Assembly: GCA_903853805.1 (NCBI GenBank) | Contig: CAINUN010000033.1 | Location: 1-37,724, forward strand | DNA: 37,724 nucleotides | Reading direction: 5' to 3' | DNA from: an uncultured Bacteroidota bacterium | Lineage (GTDB): Bacteria > Bacteroidota > Bacteroidia > Chitinophagales > Chitinophagaceae | Shown: positions 31,409 through 37,724 of the stretch, in pieces | Layout of the letters: the number at the start of each line of letters is the position of its first letter | Position numbering within the stretch: the first letter of the stretch is position 1 | Notes under the pieces: generated by a model | Seen by the model: the letters and a program-made list of their open reading frames with translations, nothing else | The model's database searches: none | Told to the model about the DNA's origin: nothing | Translations under genes and position numbers: made by a program

Positions 31409-33847
31409 ATGAAAATTACTACAACTGCAATCTTCGCATTGCTTATAATGATTGCGCAAACTTCTTTGGCACAACATTCTTTGCAAGGAACCGTAAAAAA
31501 CAATAAAGAAAATACTACACTCAACGGCGTTTCCGTTTACATACCCGATTTAAAACTATCTGCATCGACCAACAATAATGGTCAATATGAATTTAAAAAC
31601 ATTCCAGGTGGCACTTATTTAATAGTTGCCAATCTTTTAGGATATACCTCTCAAACAAAAGAAGTAAACATTAAAGAAAATGCATCCGCTGATTTTGAAT
31701 TAGCGCCTTCAAACCAAGAATTGGACGAGGTCATCATCACAGGCGTTTCTTCTGCTACTGAAAAGCAAAGTGAGCCAATACCCGTTAGCAGCATTGCTCA
31801 TAAAGACTTATTGGAAAACAGTGCTACCAATATCATTGATGCCATTTCCATAGCTCCCGGTGTGAACCAAATGACGCATGGCGCAAGCATTTCAAAACCT
31901 TTTATTCGCGGCTTAGGCTATAATCGTGTGGTGGTGGTGAATGATGGCGTTCGTCAAGAAGGGCAACAATGGTTTGATGAATTTGGTGTGGAAGTAGATG
32001 AATATTCAGTGGACAAGGTAGAGGTTTTGAAAGGACCAGCTAGCTTAAGTTATGGCTCCGATGCTATGGCGGGAGTGATCAATATGATTGCCGCACCTCC
32101 CCTTGCAGAAGGACAAATGAAAGGCAATGTTCTTGTCAATTATCAAACCAATAATGGTTTGATAGCAGAGTCGTTTAACCTTGCAGGAAACAACAAAGGA
32201 TTGTTTTGGGATCTTCGCTACAGTAATAAAATGGCACACGCTTATAAAAACCAATATGATGGTTATGTGGCTAACTCTGGTTATTCTGAAAGCAACATAA
32301 AAGGCACAATTGGCATCAACAGAAAATGGGGCTATAGCCAATTGACCCTTTCTTCATTCGACTTAAAACTAGGAGTTATTGAAGGTGCGCGCGATAGTGC
32401 AACTGGAAAATTCTTGCAACATTATTTAGTAGGCAGCAATACAGATAGCATGGGTATTGCTCCTGAGAGTAGTTTTAAAGAATACAACAACTTCCCTGTT
32501 ATTCACCAACACATTCGTCATTACAAAGCAGTGTGGGATAACAGTATTGCTTTGGGTGAAGGAAGACTGAACCTACGTTTGGGTTTCCAACAAAACAATC
32601 GTCAGGAAGCCAATGATATGAGTCAAGGAGATGTGTTTAATAATTACTTCTTCTTAAATACAGTTAACTATGATTTCCGATACATCTTCCCTGAAAAAAA
32701 TCATTTCGAAATGTCGGTGGGTGTGAATGGTATGGACCAAAACTCTCTGAATAAAGGAACTGCCTTTGTCATTCCAGAATATTCTATTTTCGACATCGGT
32801 GCTTTTGCAATTGCTAAGAAAACCTTCAACAAATTAACCCTTAGCGGTGGTTTGCGTTATGATAGCAGAAAACTACAAGGTAAAGATTTGTGGGTTGATT
32901 CTGAAGGAGTAAGATTAAGCGGTCCGGTTGATGGTGCTATTGCCAATTTCACTGCTTATACCTCCAACTTCTCGGGTCTTTCAGGAAGTTTGGGTGCTAC
33001 TTATGATTTCACCAATCAATTCTATGGTAAACTCAATATTGCTCGTGGCTACCGCGCTCCTACTGCGGCAGAAAGCGGTGCTAACGGCATTCATGATGGT
33101 ACTCCGTTTTATGAAATTGGCGACCACAACCTAAAAGCAGAAAGCAGTTTGCAGTTGGACGGAACTTTGGGCATCAACACCAAAGACTTTTCGGGTGAGT
33201 TCACAGGATTTATTAACCAAATTGACAATTATATCTTTGCTTCCAAGCTAGAAAGCGTATTGGGTGGTGATTCTATTCGCTACGACCCTGCCTTGGCATT
33301 GGCTCCTGGTCCTGCTTTTAAATATATGCAAGGCGATGCAGTGCTTACAGGTGGTGAATTGGTGTTGAACATCCACCCTGAAAAGCTTTCTTGGTTGCAC
33401 TTTGATAATGGTTTTTCATTTGTCAATGCGGTTCAAAAAAACCAATCAGACTCGTCTAAATACTTGCCTTATACACCACCCGCTAAGTATCGTACGGAAC
33501 TGAAGTTTGTATTGAATAACTTTAAGGCAGTTCATAATAGTTATTTCAAAATCGGCATTGACCATTATTTCGAGCAGAATAAAATCTATTATAAATATGG
33601 CGATGAAACAGTAACCCCAGCTTATACCTTATTGAATGCTGGTATTGGTGGCGATGTTATGGCTCATGGAAAAACATGGTTGCACTTTTACATCTATGGT
33701 GCTAACCTTGGCGATGTGGCTTATCAAAGCAGCATGAGTCGCATAAAATATGGTGATGTAAACAACGTAACGGGTAGAGTTGGCGTTTACAACATGGGTA
33801 GAAACATCAGCATTAAGTTGGTTGTTCCGCTTGATTTTAAGAAATAG
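31409..33847 (+). CDS. TonB-dependent receptor with carboxypeptidase-regulatory-like domain
   Basis: An outer-membrane receptor of 812 aa that imports a ligand using TonB energy. In order: signal peptide (MKITTTAIFALLIMIAQTSLAQ), a CarboxypepD_reg-like beta domain (about 24-108, with GVSVYIPDLKLSASTNNNGQYEF), a TonB-box region (DEVIITGVSS), a plug domain (about 118-235, with RGLGYNRVVVVNDGVRQEGQQW and VEVLKGPASLSYGSDAMAGVIN) and a 22-strand barrel to a C-terminal Phe-Lys-Lys. It is of the siderophore/metal class, not SusC, since no SusD gene follows. QQWFDEFGVEVDEYSVDKVEV is reminiscent of zinc or copper receptors, but the ligand is not decided. It probably works with the anchored protein upstream. 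Confidence 0.93.
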   Translation: MKITTTAIFALLIMIAQTSLAQHSLQGTVKNNKENTTLNGVSVYIPDLKLSASTNNNGQYEFKNIPGGTYLIVANLLGYTSQTKEVNIKENASADFELAPSNQELDEVIITGVSSATEKQSEPIPVSSIAHKDLLENSATNIIDAISIAPGVNQMTHGASISKPFIRGLGYNRVVVVNDGVRQEGQQWFDEFGVEVDEYSVDKVEVLKGPASLSYGSDAMAGVINMIAAPPLAEGQMKGNVLVNYQTNNGLIAESFNLAGNNKGLFWDLRYSNKMAHAYKNQYDGYVANSGYSESNIKGTIGINRKWGYSQLTLSSFDLKLGVIEGARDSATGKFLQHYLVGSNTDSMGIAPESSFKEYNNFPVIHQHIRHYKAVWDNSIALGEGRLNLRLGFQQNNRQEANDMSQGDVFNNYFFLNTVNYDFRYIFPEKNHFEMSVGVNGMDQNSLNKGTAFVIPEYSIFDIGAFAIAKKTFNKLTLSGGLRYDSRKLQGKDLWVDSEGVRLSGPVDGAIANFTAYTSNFSGLSGSLGATYDFTNQFYGKLNIARGYRAPTAAESGANGIHDGTPFYEIGDHNLKAESSLQLDGTLGINTKDFSGEFTGFINQIDNYIFASKLESVLGGDSIRYDPALALAPGPAFKYMQGDAVLTGGELVLNIHPEKLSWLHFDNGFSFVNAVQKNQSDSSKYLPYTPPAKYRTELKFVLNNFKAVHNSYFKIGIDHYFEQNKIYYKYGDETVTPAYTLLNAGIGGDVMAHGKTWLHFYIYGANLGDVAYQSSMSRIKYGDVNNVTGRVGVYNMGRNISIKLVVPLDFKK

Positions 33848-33868
33848 AACCTTCCTTCATTTAACTTT

Positions 33869-33903
33869 AAAAGCGAGTCCTTCCTTGGGCTCGCTTTTTT
33901 TTA
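33869..33903 (+). terminator. Intrinsic terminator after the TonB receptor
   Basis: AAAAGCGAGTCC / GGGCTCGCTTTT (33869-33880 with 33887-33898), loop TTCCTT, followed by a T run. Confidence 0.88.
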
Positions 33904-33978
33904 TTCTCTTGACAACAAAACGCAGTGTCGGAATGTGGAATCCTCTTGCGCGGGAGTTTACCGACGCGTTGCCATGCA

Positions 33979-33995
33979 CCTTGTTTCAAACAAGG
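33979..33995. repeat. 17-bp perfect palindrome in a GC-richer remnant
   Basis: CCTTGTTT-C-AAACAAGG lies between the receptor and the AAA gene, in a stretch (33928-34005) of higher G+C than its surroundings. The stretch also carries the word GAATGTGGAAT found at 30199-30209. It looks like a fragment of a repeated element; no ORF. Confidence 0.5.
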
Positions 33996-34011
33996 AAGCG
34001 GTAGAGAATTG

Positions 34012-36228
34012 CTAAATCAAATCATCGATCAGGGTGGAAGAATTATGATCGGAATCCACATCATGAATCAAGGTGTTTTGGTTTTTGCGCATGGCATAAA
34101 TTTCGCTCAGCGTTGCCGGTTTCTTGAAGTGATGTTTGATGCCTAATCTTTGTGCTAAGAGGTTGGCATCTAGTTCCGAAAGTGCTTTGAATTCTTTTCT
34201 TGCTATCAAACGACCCGGACGGAGTAGGGCACTATCAAGCTTTCTTAAATCCACGTTGAAGGTGCAAATTATTTGCAGGTTCAGCATATCATTCAATAAT
34301 CCATCCGTCATGTTCAGCAAATTGGTCACGCCTTGAATGCGCACGCCTTCTTGTCTTTTAGCAAGTAACGGTTCAGCATCTTCTATCAACAACACACAGA
34401 ATTTACCTTCATTACTCCAATCTTTTATTTCATCGGCAAGGAAAGTCATAAAACCAGGGTCCACAAGATGGTCCACCATATTCGGTGGCATGTAAATCAC
34501 CACTTTATTATTCGTTGCCATTTTGCGTAGCAAATGACGGATGTAGTACGTTTTTCCTGTACCCGGCAATCCATGAAACAATACCAAACCCTTGGTGCTT
34601 GTGTGAAAACGGTCCATGAGTTCGTTATGAAACTTTTCAAAACCATAACCGTAATTCACATCTAGGTCGCGAATTTCAAAGTTGTCGTCTACTGCACGTT
34701 CTTTGGTGGTAAAGTTGCCTCCTTTTACCTCAATGATTTTGATAACGGGTTTATCGGGTTTTTTGGTGAGTGTGCATTTAGCAATGAATCTATCCAATTC
34801 TTCTTCAAAAAAACGGTCGCGGTAGTTGGATTTTTCTGCAGGTCTATATAATTCTACTACACCGAAATAAACATGTTCATCATATCGGTCACTAATAAAA
34901 TCTGGAATGTTGAATTCATCTTCATCTTCTCCACTAATGCTTGTTACTTGCAACAAATAGCCAGGCTGGTACTTGAATTCAAGGGTATAATTTTGCTTTT
35001 CTTCTCCATAATTGCCATTGTTGATATAAGTATGAATTTCTACAGCATTCATATTTTCTTTCAATTGCTCACAAAGCCCTATAGCCTCAATATATACCGA
35101 ATTAAAGAAAACGAGCGAAGGGAGTTTTTTGAATTTGTAAACATAGTATCGTTGAACAGGGAAAATTCTTGCAAGACCACCAGTGGATTCTACAAGCCAC
35201 TTTACATCAGCTCTATCAATTTGTTCTTCTTCATCATCTTCTTCTGTATTTCTTACTACAACTACTGCATCTTCATTTTCAAGTGGATGTATCCATTCAT
35301 TTTTATCTACCTCTTCATCAAAGTAAACAATGGTTCTAGTAAATACATTGATTGGAATTTTGTTGTGAAATGTCTTTTTTACAATCCAATTACCTCGTTC
35401 ATCGTTTTCTATTTCTTCTGTTTCAGCTGCATCCTCATCTTCAAAAGTGTTTTTTTCGATTATTAAATTTCCTTGTTCATCGTATTTATAATTATAGTAG
35501 TGTGTGTCTAAATATTGTTCATCAAGGCTATAGTAAGTTGATTGTATGCAATGTCCATAGCTATTATATTGATACCTTGTTATCCTACTACTGCTTTTCA
35601 TGTTTTCTTCAAAATATTCTGACCTGTCTTCTATTTTATTGTTGTTTTCATCAAAAAACCAATTAGTCCGATATCGTAAAACACCGTTATAGTCGTATTG
35701 CTCCACTAATATTTGATTGCCTCTTTCATCATAGGCACGCTTTGATGTCTGTACCTTTTTTTCTTCACCATTAATGATATTGGAATTAAACTCACCAATT
35801 TCTCTACCAAATTCATCATAAGTCAAGGTGTGTTTTTGGGTCAACTGATTATCTATGTCATAGTATTCAATTAATGAACTTTTATTTTGCTCGTTGTAAT
35901 AATATTTTGCTTTCTGAAAATGACCTTTATAGTATGATGTATCACTTTCAATTATTAACCCTATATCGTTGTAGTGATTAATGACATAGCTATTATTCTT
36001 ACCAAAAGCATGAAAAAAAACTTCACTCCATTTTTCATCAAATCTTACTTTGAAATTTCGATCATCATGGGTATTATTTACTTCGATGTCTCCTTTTATT
36101 ATTTCATCATTTTTCCTGTGTGCCTTATAACACACTTGTATCATTGCCTTTACATTTCCTTGTGTGTTATAATAGTAATCAAGGTCTGTTTCATATTCTT
36201 TTCTCTTTCTGTGTTTAAACTTTCCCAT
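34012..36228 (-). CDS. Chimeric YD-repeat-like / AAA+ ATPase
   Basis: A 738-aa cytoplasmic protein; no signal or membrane helix. Residues about 15-305 hold tandem RHS/YD-like units of the form Y-D-x-x-G-N (YDEFGREIG 137-145, YDERGNQIL 166-174, YKYDEQGNLII 247-257, ENDERGNWIV 274-283). An acidic linker (305-340) and a mixed domain follow. From about 520 there is an AAA+ module: Walker A GLPGTGKT 553-560, Walker B VLLIED 612-617, sensor 1 Asn 658 in TFNVD, and Arg-finger-like RPGR 670-673. I know the C-terminal part as a Bacteroidota AAA family; a YD-repeat front is unusual. The start is the ATG at 36228 (MGKFKHRK). It is monocistronic; the repeat cluster and a LuxR-type regulator lie upstream. 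Confidence 0.88.
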   Translation of the reverse strand: MGKFKHRKRKEYETDLDYYYNTQGNVKAMIQVCYKAHRKNDEIIKGDIEVNNTHDDRNFKVRFDEKWSEVFFHAFGKNNSYVINHYNDIGLIIESDTSYYKGHFQKAKYYYNEQNKSSLIEYYDIDNQLTQKHTLTYDEFGREIGEFNSNIINGEEKKVQTSKRAYDERGNQILVEQYDYNGVLRYRTNWFFDENNNKIEDRSEYFEENMKSSSRITRYQYNSYGHCIQSTYYSLDEQYLDTHYYNYKYDEQGNLIIEKNTFEDEDAAETEEIENDERGNWIVKKTFHNKIPINVFTRTIVYFDEEVDKNEWIHPLENEDAVVVVRNTEEDDEEEQIDRADVKWLVESTGGLARIFPVQRYYVYKFKKLPSLVFFNSVYIEAIGLCEQLKENMNAVEIHTYINNGNYGEEKQNYTLEFKYQPGYLLQVTSISGEDEDEFNIPDFISDRYDEHVYFGVVELYRPAEKSNYRDRFFEEELDRFIAKCTLTKKPDKPVIKIIEVKGGNFTTKERAVDDNFEIRDLDVNYGYGFEKFHNELMDRFHTSTKGLVLFHGLPGTGKTYYIRHLLRKMATNNKVVIYMPPNMVDHLVDPGFMTFLADEIKDWSNEGKFCVLLIEDAEPLLAKRQEGVRIQGVTNLLNMTDGLLNDMLNLQIICTFNVDLRKLDSALLRPGRLIARKEFKALSELDANLLAQRLGIKHHFKKPATLSEIYAMRKNQNTLIHDVDSDHNSSTLIDDLI

Positions 36229-36360
36229 AATGCTATGATTTAATAAGGCCAATTTAAAAAAGTATGGAAATATAAAGCGCAGATTTCCCCATTTTTTTTA
36301 AAAATTTTCCTTTCTCACTTGAGTTTTACAGTTGTGTAGACCCGTGCAAATAAATTTGAT

Positions 36361-36507
36361 TGCTGTTCAAGATGTTCCAACGGGTCATCTTGAACTTAGA
36401 ATAAAAACCGGTCTCCGACCGGGTACTGAATCCTCTTCAAAAGAAGGTTTATAGTGCTTCTTGATTTTGAAATTCTTTCTCGCTATTGTCATTCCCCTCC
36501 CTTGGAG
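36361..36507 (+). repeat. Dispersed repeat, copy B
   Basis: Starts with the TTCAAGATG/CATCTTGAA hairpin, then CCGGTC-TCC-GACCGG and CTTCAAAAGAAG, then a tail ending CATTCCCCTCCCTTGGAGGGG. It is nearly identical to copy C and close to copy A. Confidence 0.85.
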
Positions 36508-36611
36508 GGGTAGGGTGGTTTCTTGGTGAATGATTTTCCTTTTTCTACACGGTCTCAATGATGCATCAAAATTACCACCCCGCCTACGGCACCCCTCCAA
36601 AGGAGGGGAAT
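36491..36611. repeat. 121-bp palindromic element between copies B and C
   Basis: ATTCCCCTCC at 36491 is mirrored by GGAGGGGAAT ending at 36611. Inside, GGTAGGGTGG is mirrored by CCACCCCGCCTACGG. Each end also forms its own small hairpin (CCCCTCC-CTT-GGAGGGG and CCCCTCC-AAA-GGAGGGG). The right end abuts copy C. A half-element with the left end only follows copy C at 36712-36740. Confidence 0.75.
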
Positions 36612-36613
36612 AG

Positions 36614-36740
36614 AACTTAGAATAAAAACCGGTCTCCGACCGGGTACTGAATCCTCTTCAAAAGAAGATATACAGTGCTTCTTGATTTTGAAATTCTATC
36701 TCGCTATTATCATTCCCCTCCCTTGGAGGGGTAGGGGTGG
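36614..36740 (+). repeat. Dispersed repeat, copy C
   Basis: Lacks the first hairpin of copies A and B but keeps everything from AACTTAGAATAAAAACC through the GGAGGGG tail, with few differences from B. Together B, the palindrome and C fill the whole gap between the AAA and LuxR-type genes. Confidence 0.85.
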
Positions 36741-36748
36741 TTTATTGT

Positions 36749-37435
36749 TTAGGTGCCATACCTCAACTTTTCTTCCTCTTCTTCCTCAACTTTTGAGCAA
36801 AACAATAACTTCAAATGATTGTAGCCACCAACACGCAATTTTTGATAAATATTCTTCAATTTATTTTCTAATGTACGTTTAGACATGCCACAGATAAAGG
36901 CTAGTTTATCAACGGTAGCTTTGGGGTTAATAATTATATTTTTGATGATTTTGTATTCCTCTTCATTCATTTTTTGCATCATTTCCAGCCTCAATATTAG
37001 GTTATCAATGCCAGGCGCATGACTCAATTTATTCCATAAGTCATTCGATGAATAATGTGGGCATACCTCTATGCTACTGATGACGGTAGGCAATAATTCA
37101 TGCTGTTCCATCGACAGGTAGGCATATGCTCCCATCACTTTAAATTTGAGTTCTTTTTCGGCTAAGTCGCTGAAGATGATGACGGGGATATTTTCCGTCT
37201 TCTGCTCTTTTTTTAGCAAACGGAGTAGTTGGGTCAACTCCTTTTCTTTTTTGCTAAAGATGATAAAGAGGTCGGGTGCTTGAAAAGCAGGTAATCCCGA
37301 TTTTTGGTAGATCTTGGTTTCTTTGAATTCTTGTACTATTTGGTGTTTTGTCTTGTTTAGAATTTGTGCTCTAATCAAGCTGTCTAATACAGAATCACTG
37401 CCGATAACGATGATGTTTATTTGCTTGTCTGTCAT
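36749..37435 (-). CDS. LuxR-type regulator with degenerate receiver domain
   Basis: A 228-aa DNA-binding protein. Residues 5-120 follow the beta/alpha pattern of a response-regulator receiver (INIIVIGSDS, APDLFIIF, IPVIIFSD, GAYAYLSME), but the phosphoacceptor position is Phe 60, only one acidic residue (Asp 14) remains at the first strand, and the conserved Lys is Met 109. It therefore cannot be phosphorylated in the usual way. Residues about 165-222 form a LuxR/GerE helix-turn-helix (INPKATVDKLAFICGMSKRTLENKLKNIYQKL). The protein ends in a Glu-rich tail. An exact promoter word lies at 37541-37548. No kinase gene is adjacent. Confidence 0.85.
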   Translation of the reverse strand: MTDKQINIIVIGSDSVLDSLIRAQILNKTKHQIVQEFKETKIYQKSGLPAFQAPDLFIIFSKKEKELTQLLRLLKKEQKTENIPVIIFSDLAEKELKFKVMGAYAYLSMEQHELLPTVISSIEVCPHYSSNDLWNKLSHAPGIDNLILRLEMMQKMNEEEYKIIKNIIINPKATVDKLAFICGMSKRTLENKLKNIYQKLRVGGYNHLKLLFCSKVEEEEEEKLRYGT

Positions 37436-37540
37436 TTGATTTTTCTAATTTATTAATTGTTATTCTAAATTGCGGTTTCATTTCACGGTATTTTATCATG
37501 TTTGAAAGATATCTTATTAATCTGTCATTTAAAGACAATA

Positions 37541-37573
37541 CAAATATACGAAATGTGGGAAGGCGAATGCAAA
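37541..37573 (-). promoter_or_regulatory. Promoter of the LuxR-type gene
   Basis: On the minus strand, TTTG (37570-37573), 21 bases, then TATATTTG (37541-37548). The leader to the ATG at 37435 would be about 100 nt, long compared with other genes here. Confidence 0.55.
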
Positions 37574-37634
37574 TGATTTTACTAACATCATGTGAATAAC
37601 ATGTGGATATTAGAGTTGTTTCATGTTGCTAGCA

Positions 37635-37724
37635 ATTTCAACGCATTTCCCTTGAGTTCGACTACGCTAAAAAAATGTTGGCTGAGCGTAGTCGAAGCCA
37701 CCATTTCAACTCGTTTCCCTTGAG
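37635..37724. repeat. Direct repeats flanking a hairpin element at the window edge
   Basis: A 22-base word, starting ATTTCAAC and ending TTTCCCTTGAG, occurs at 37635-37656 and, with two changes, at 37703-37724. Between them lies a hairpin, TTCGACTACGCT / AGCGTAGTCGAA (37657-37668 with 37685-37696). The array may go on beyond the window. Confidence 0.75.

Noticed and set aside
34873-35466. A 197-aa plus-strand ORF with hydrophobic composition
   Set aside because: It lies wholly antisense to the YD-repeat part of the AAA gene; its Phe/Ile/Tyr richness mirrors the Glu/Asp/Asn/Tyr codons of the real gene.
1-37724. CRISPR array, intact insertion sequence, prophage or toxin-antitoxin pair
   Set aside because: No regularly spaced repeats of 25-40 bases, no transposase, integrase, phage structural or recognisable toxin-antitoxin genes were found on either strand.

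Overview
The window looks like the chromosome of a free-living member of the Bacteroidota, probably of the Chitinophagaceae/Sphingobacteriales type. The evidence is low G+C, a FG-GAP protein ending in a type IX secretion (Por) sorting domain, a CarboxypepD_reg/TonB-dependent receptor, and Bacteroidota-type promoters (TTG-N19-TAnnTTTG) in front of the tRNA and several genes. The family assignment is inference from gene content; no rRNA gene is present.

Layout. 0-1.3 kb: an unrecognised 315-aa gene on the minus strand, followed by a frameshifted heptad-repeat (coiled-coil) cistron made of 21-bp tandem repeats. 1.5-9.3 kb: an EamA transporter, a conserved small protein, PhoH, a short-chain dehydrogenase, a large secreted FG-GAP protein, and a minus-strand pair (NADPH-FMN-reductase-like protein and membrane metallophosphoesterase). 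9.5-13.1 kb: a plus-strand run of UPF0173 metal-dependent hydrolase, parA, parB and anmK, i.e. chromosome segregation plus cell-wall recycling. 13.1-18.2 kb: a CoA-binding-fold protein, a secreted protein with an internally duplicated DUF6794-like domain, a TPR sensor histidine kinase and a class V aminotransferase. 18.2-21.7 kb: ilvE and an EamA exporter on the minus strand, divergent from a MocR-type regulator. 21.8-25.7 kb: a lipoprotein, a histone-H1-tailed SWIB protein, an Lgt-family protein lacking the usual active-site His, and a nucleoside phosphorylase. 25.7-28.8 kb: tRNA-Cys, a lipoprotein, a Crp/Fnr regulator, a small secreted protein whose promoter carries two Fnr-like palindromes, the SRP RNA gene and a transaldolase-like gene.

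28.8-37.7 kb is different in texture. It holds an AIM24-type protein, a 1.1-kb repeat-rich gap containing a MITE-like element and one small membrane-protein gene, a small anchored protein and its TonB-dependent receptor, a chimeric YD-repeat/AAA+ ATPase, and a LuxR-type regulator with a degenerate receiver. Three copies of one dispersed repeat and several palindromic elements sit between these genes, so this is the accessory, rearrangement-prone part of the window.

The most testable new ideas are: (1) the Crp/Fnr protein at 26.6-27.2 kb controlling its convergent neighbour through two TTGAC-N4-GTCAA boxes, one placed about where a class II activator would bind; (2) the YD-repeat/AAA+ fusion with the pseudo-receiver regulator upstream; (3) the one-base-disrupted coiled-coil cistron at the left edge. 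No CRISPR array, intact insertion sequence, prophage or recognisable defence island was seen.
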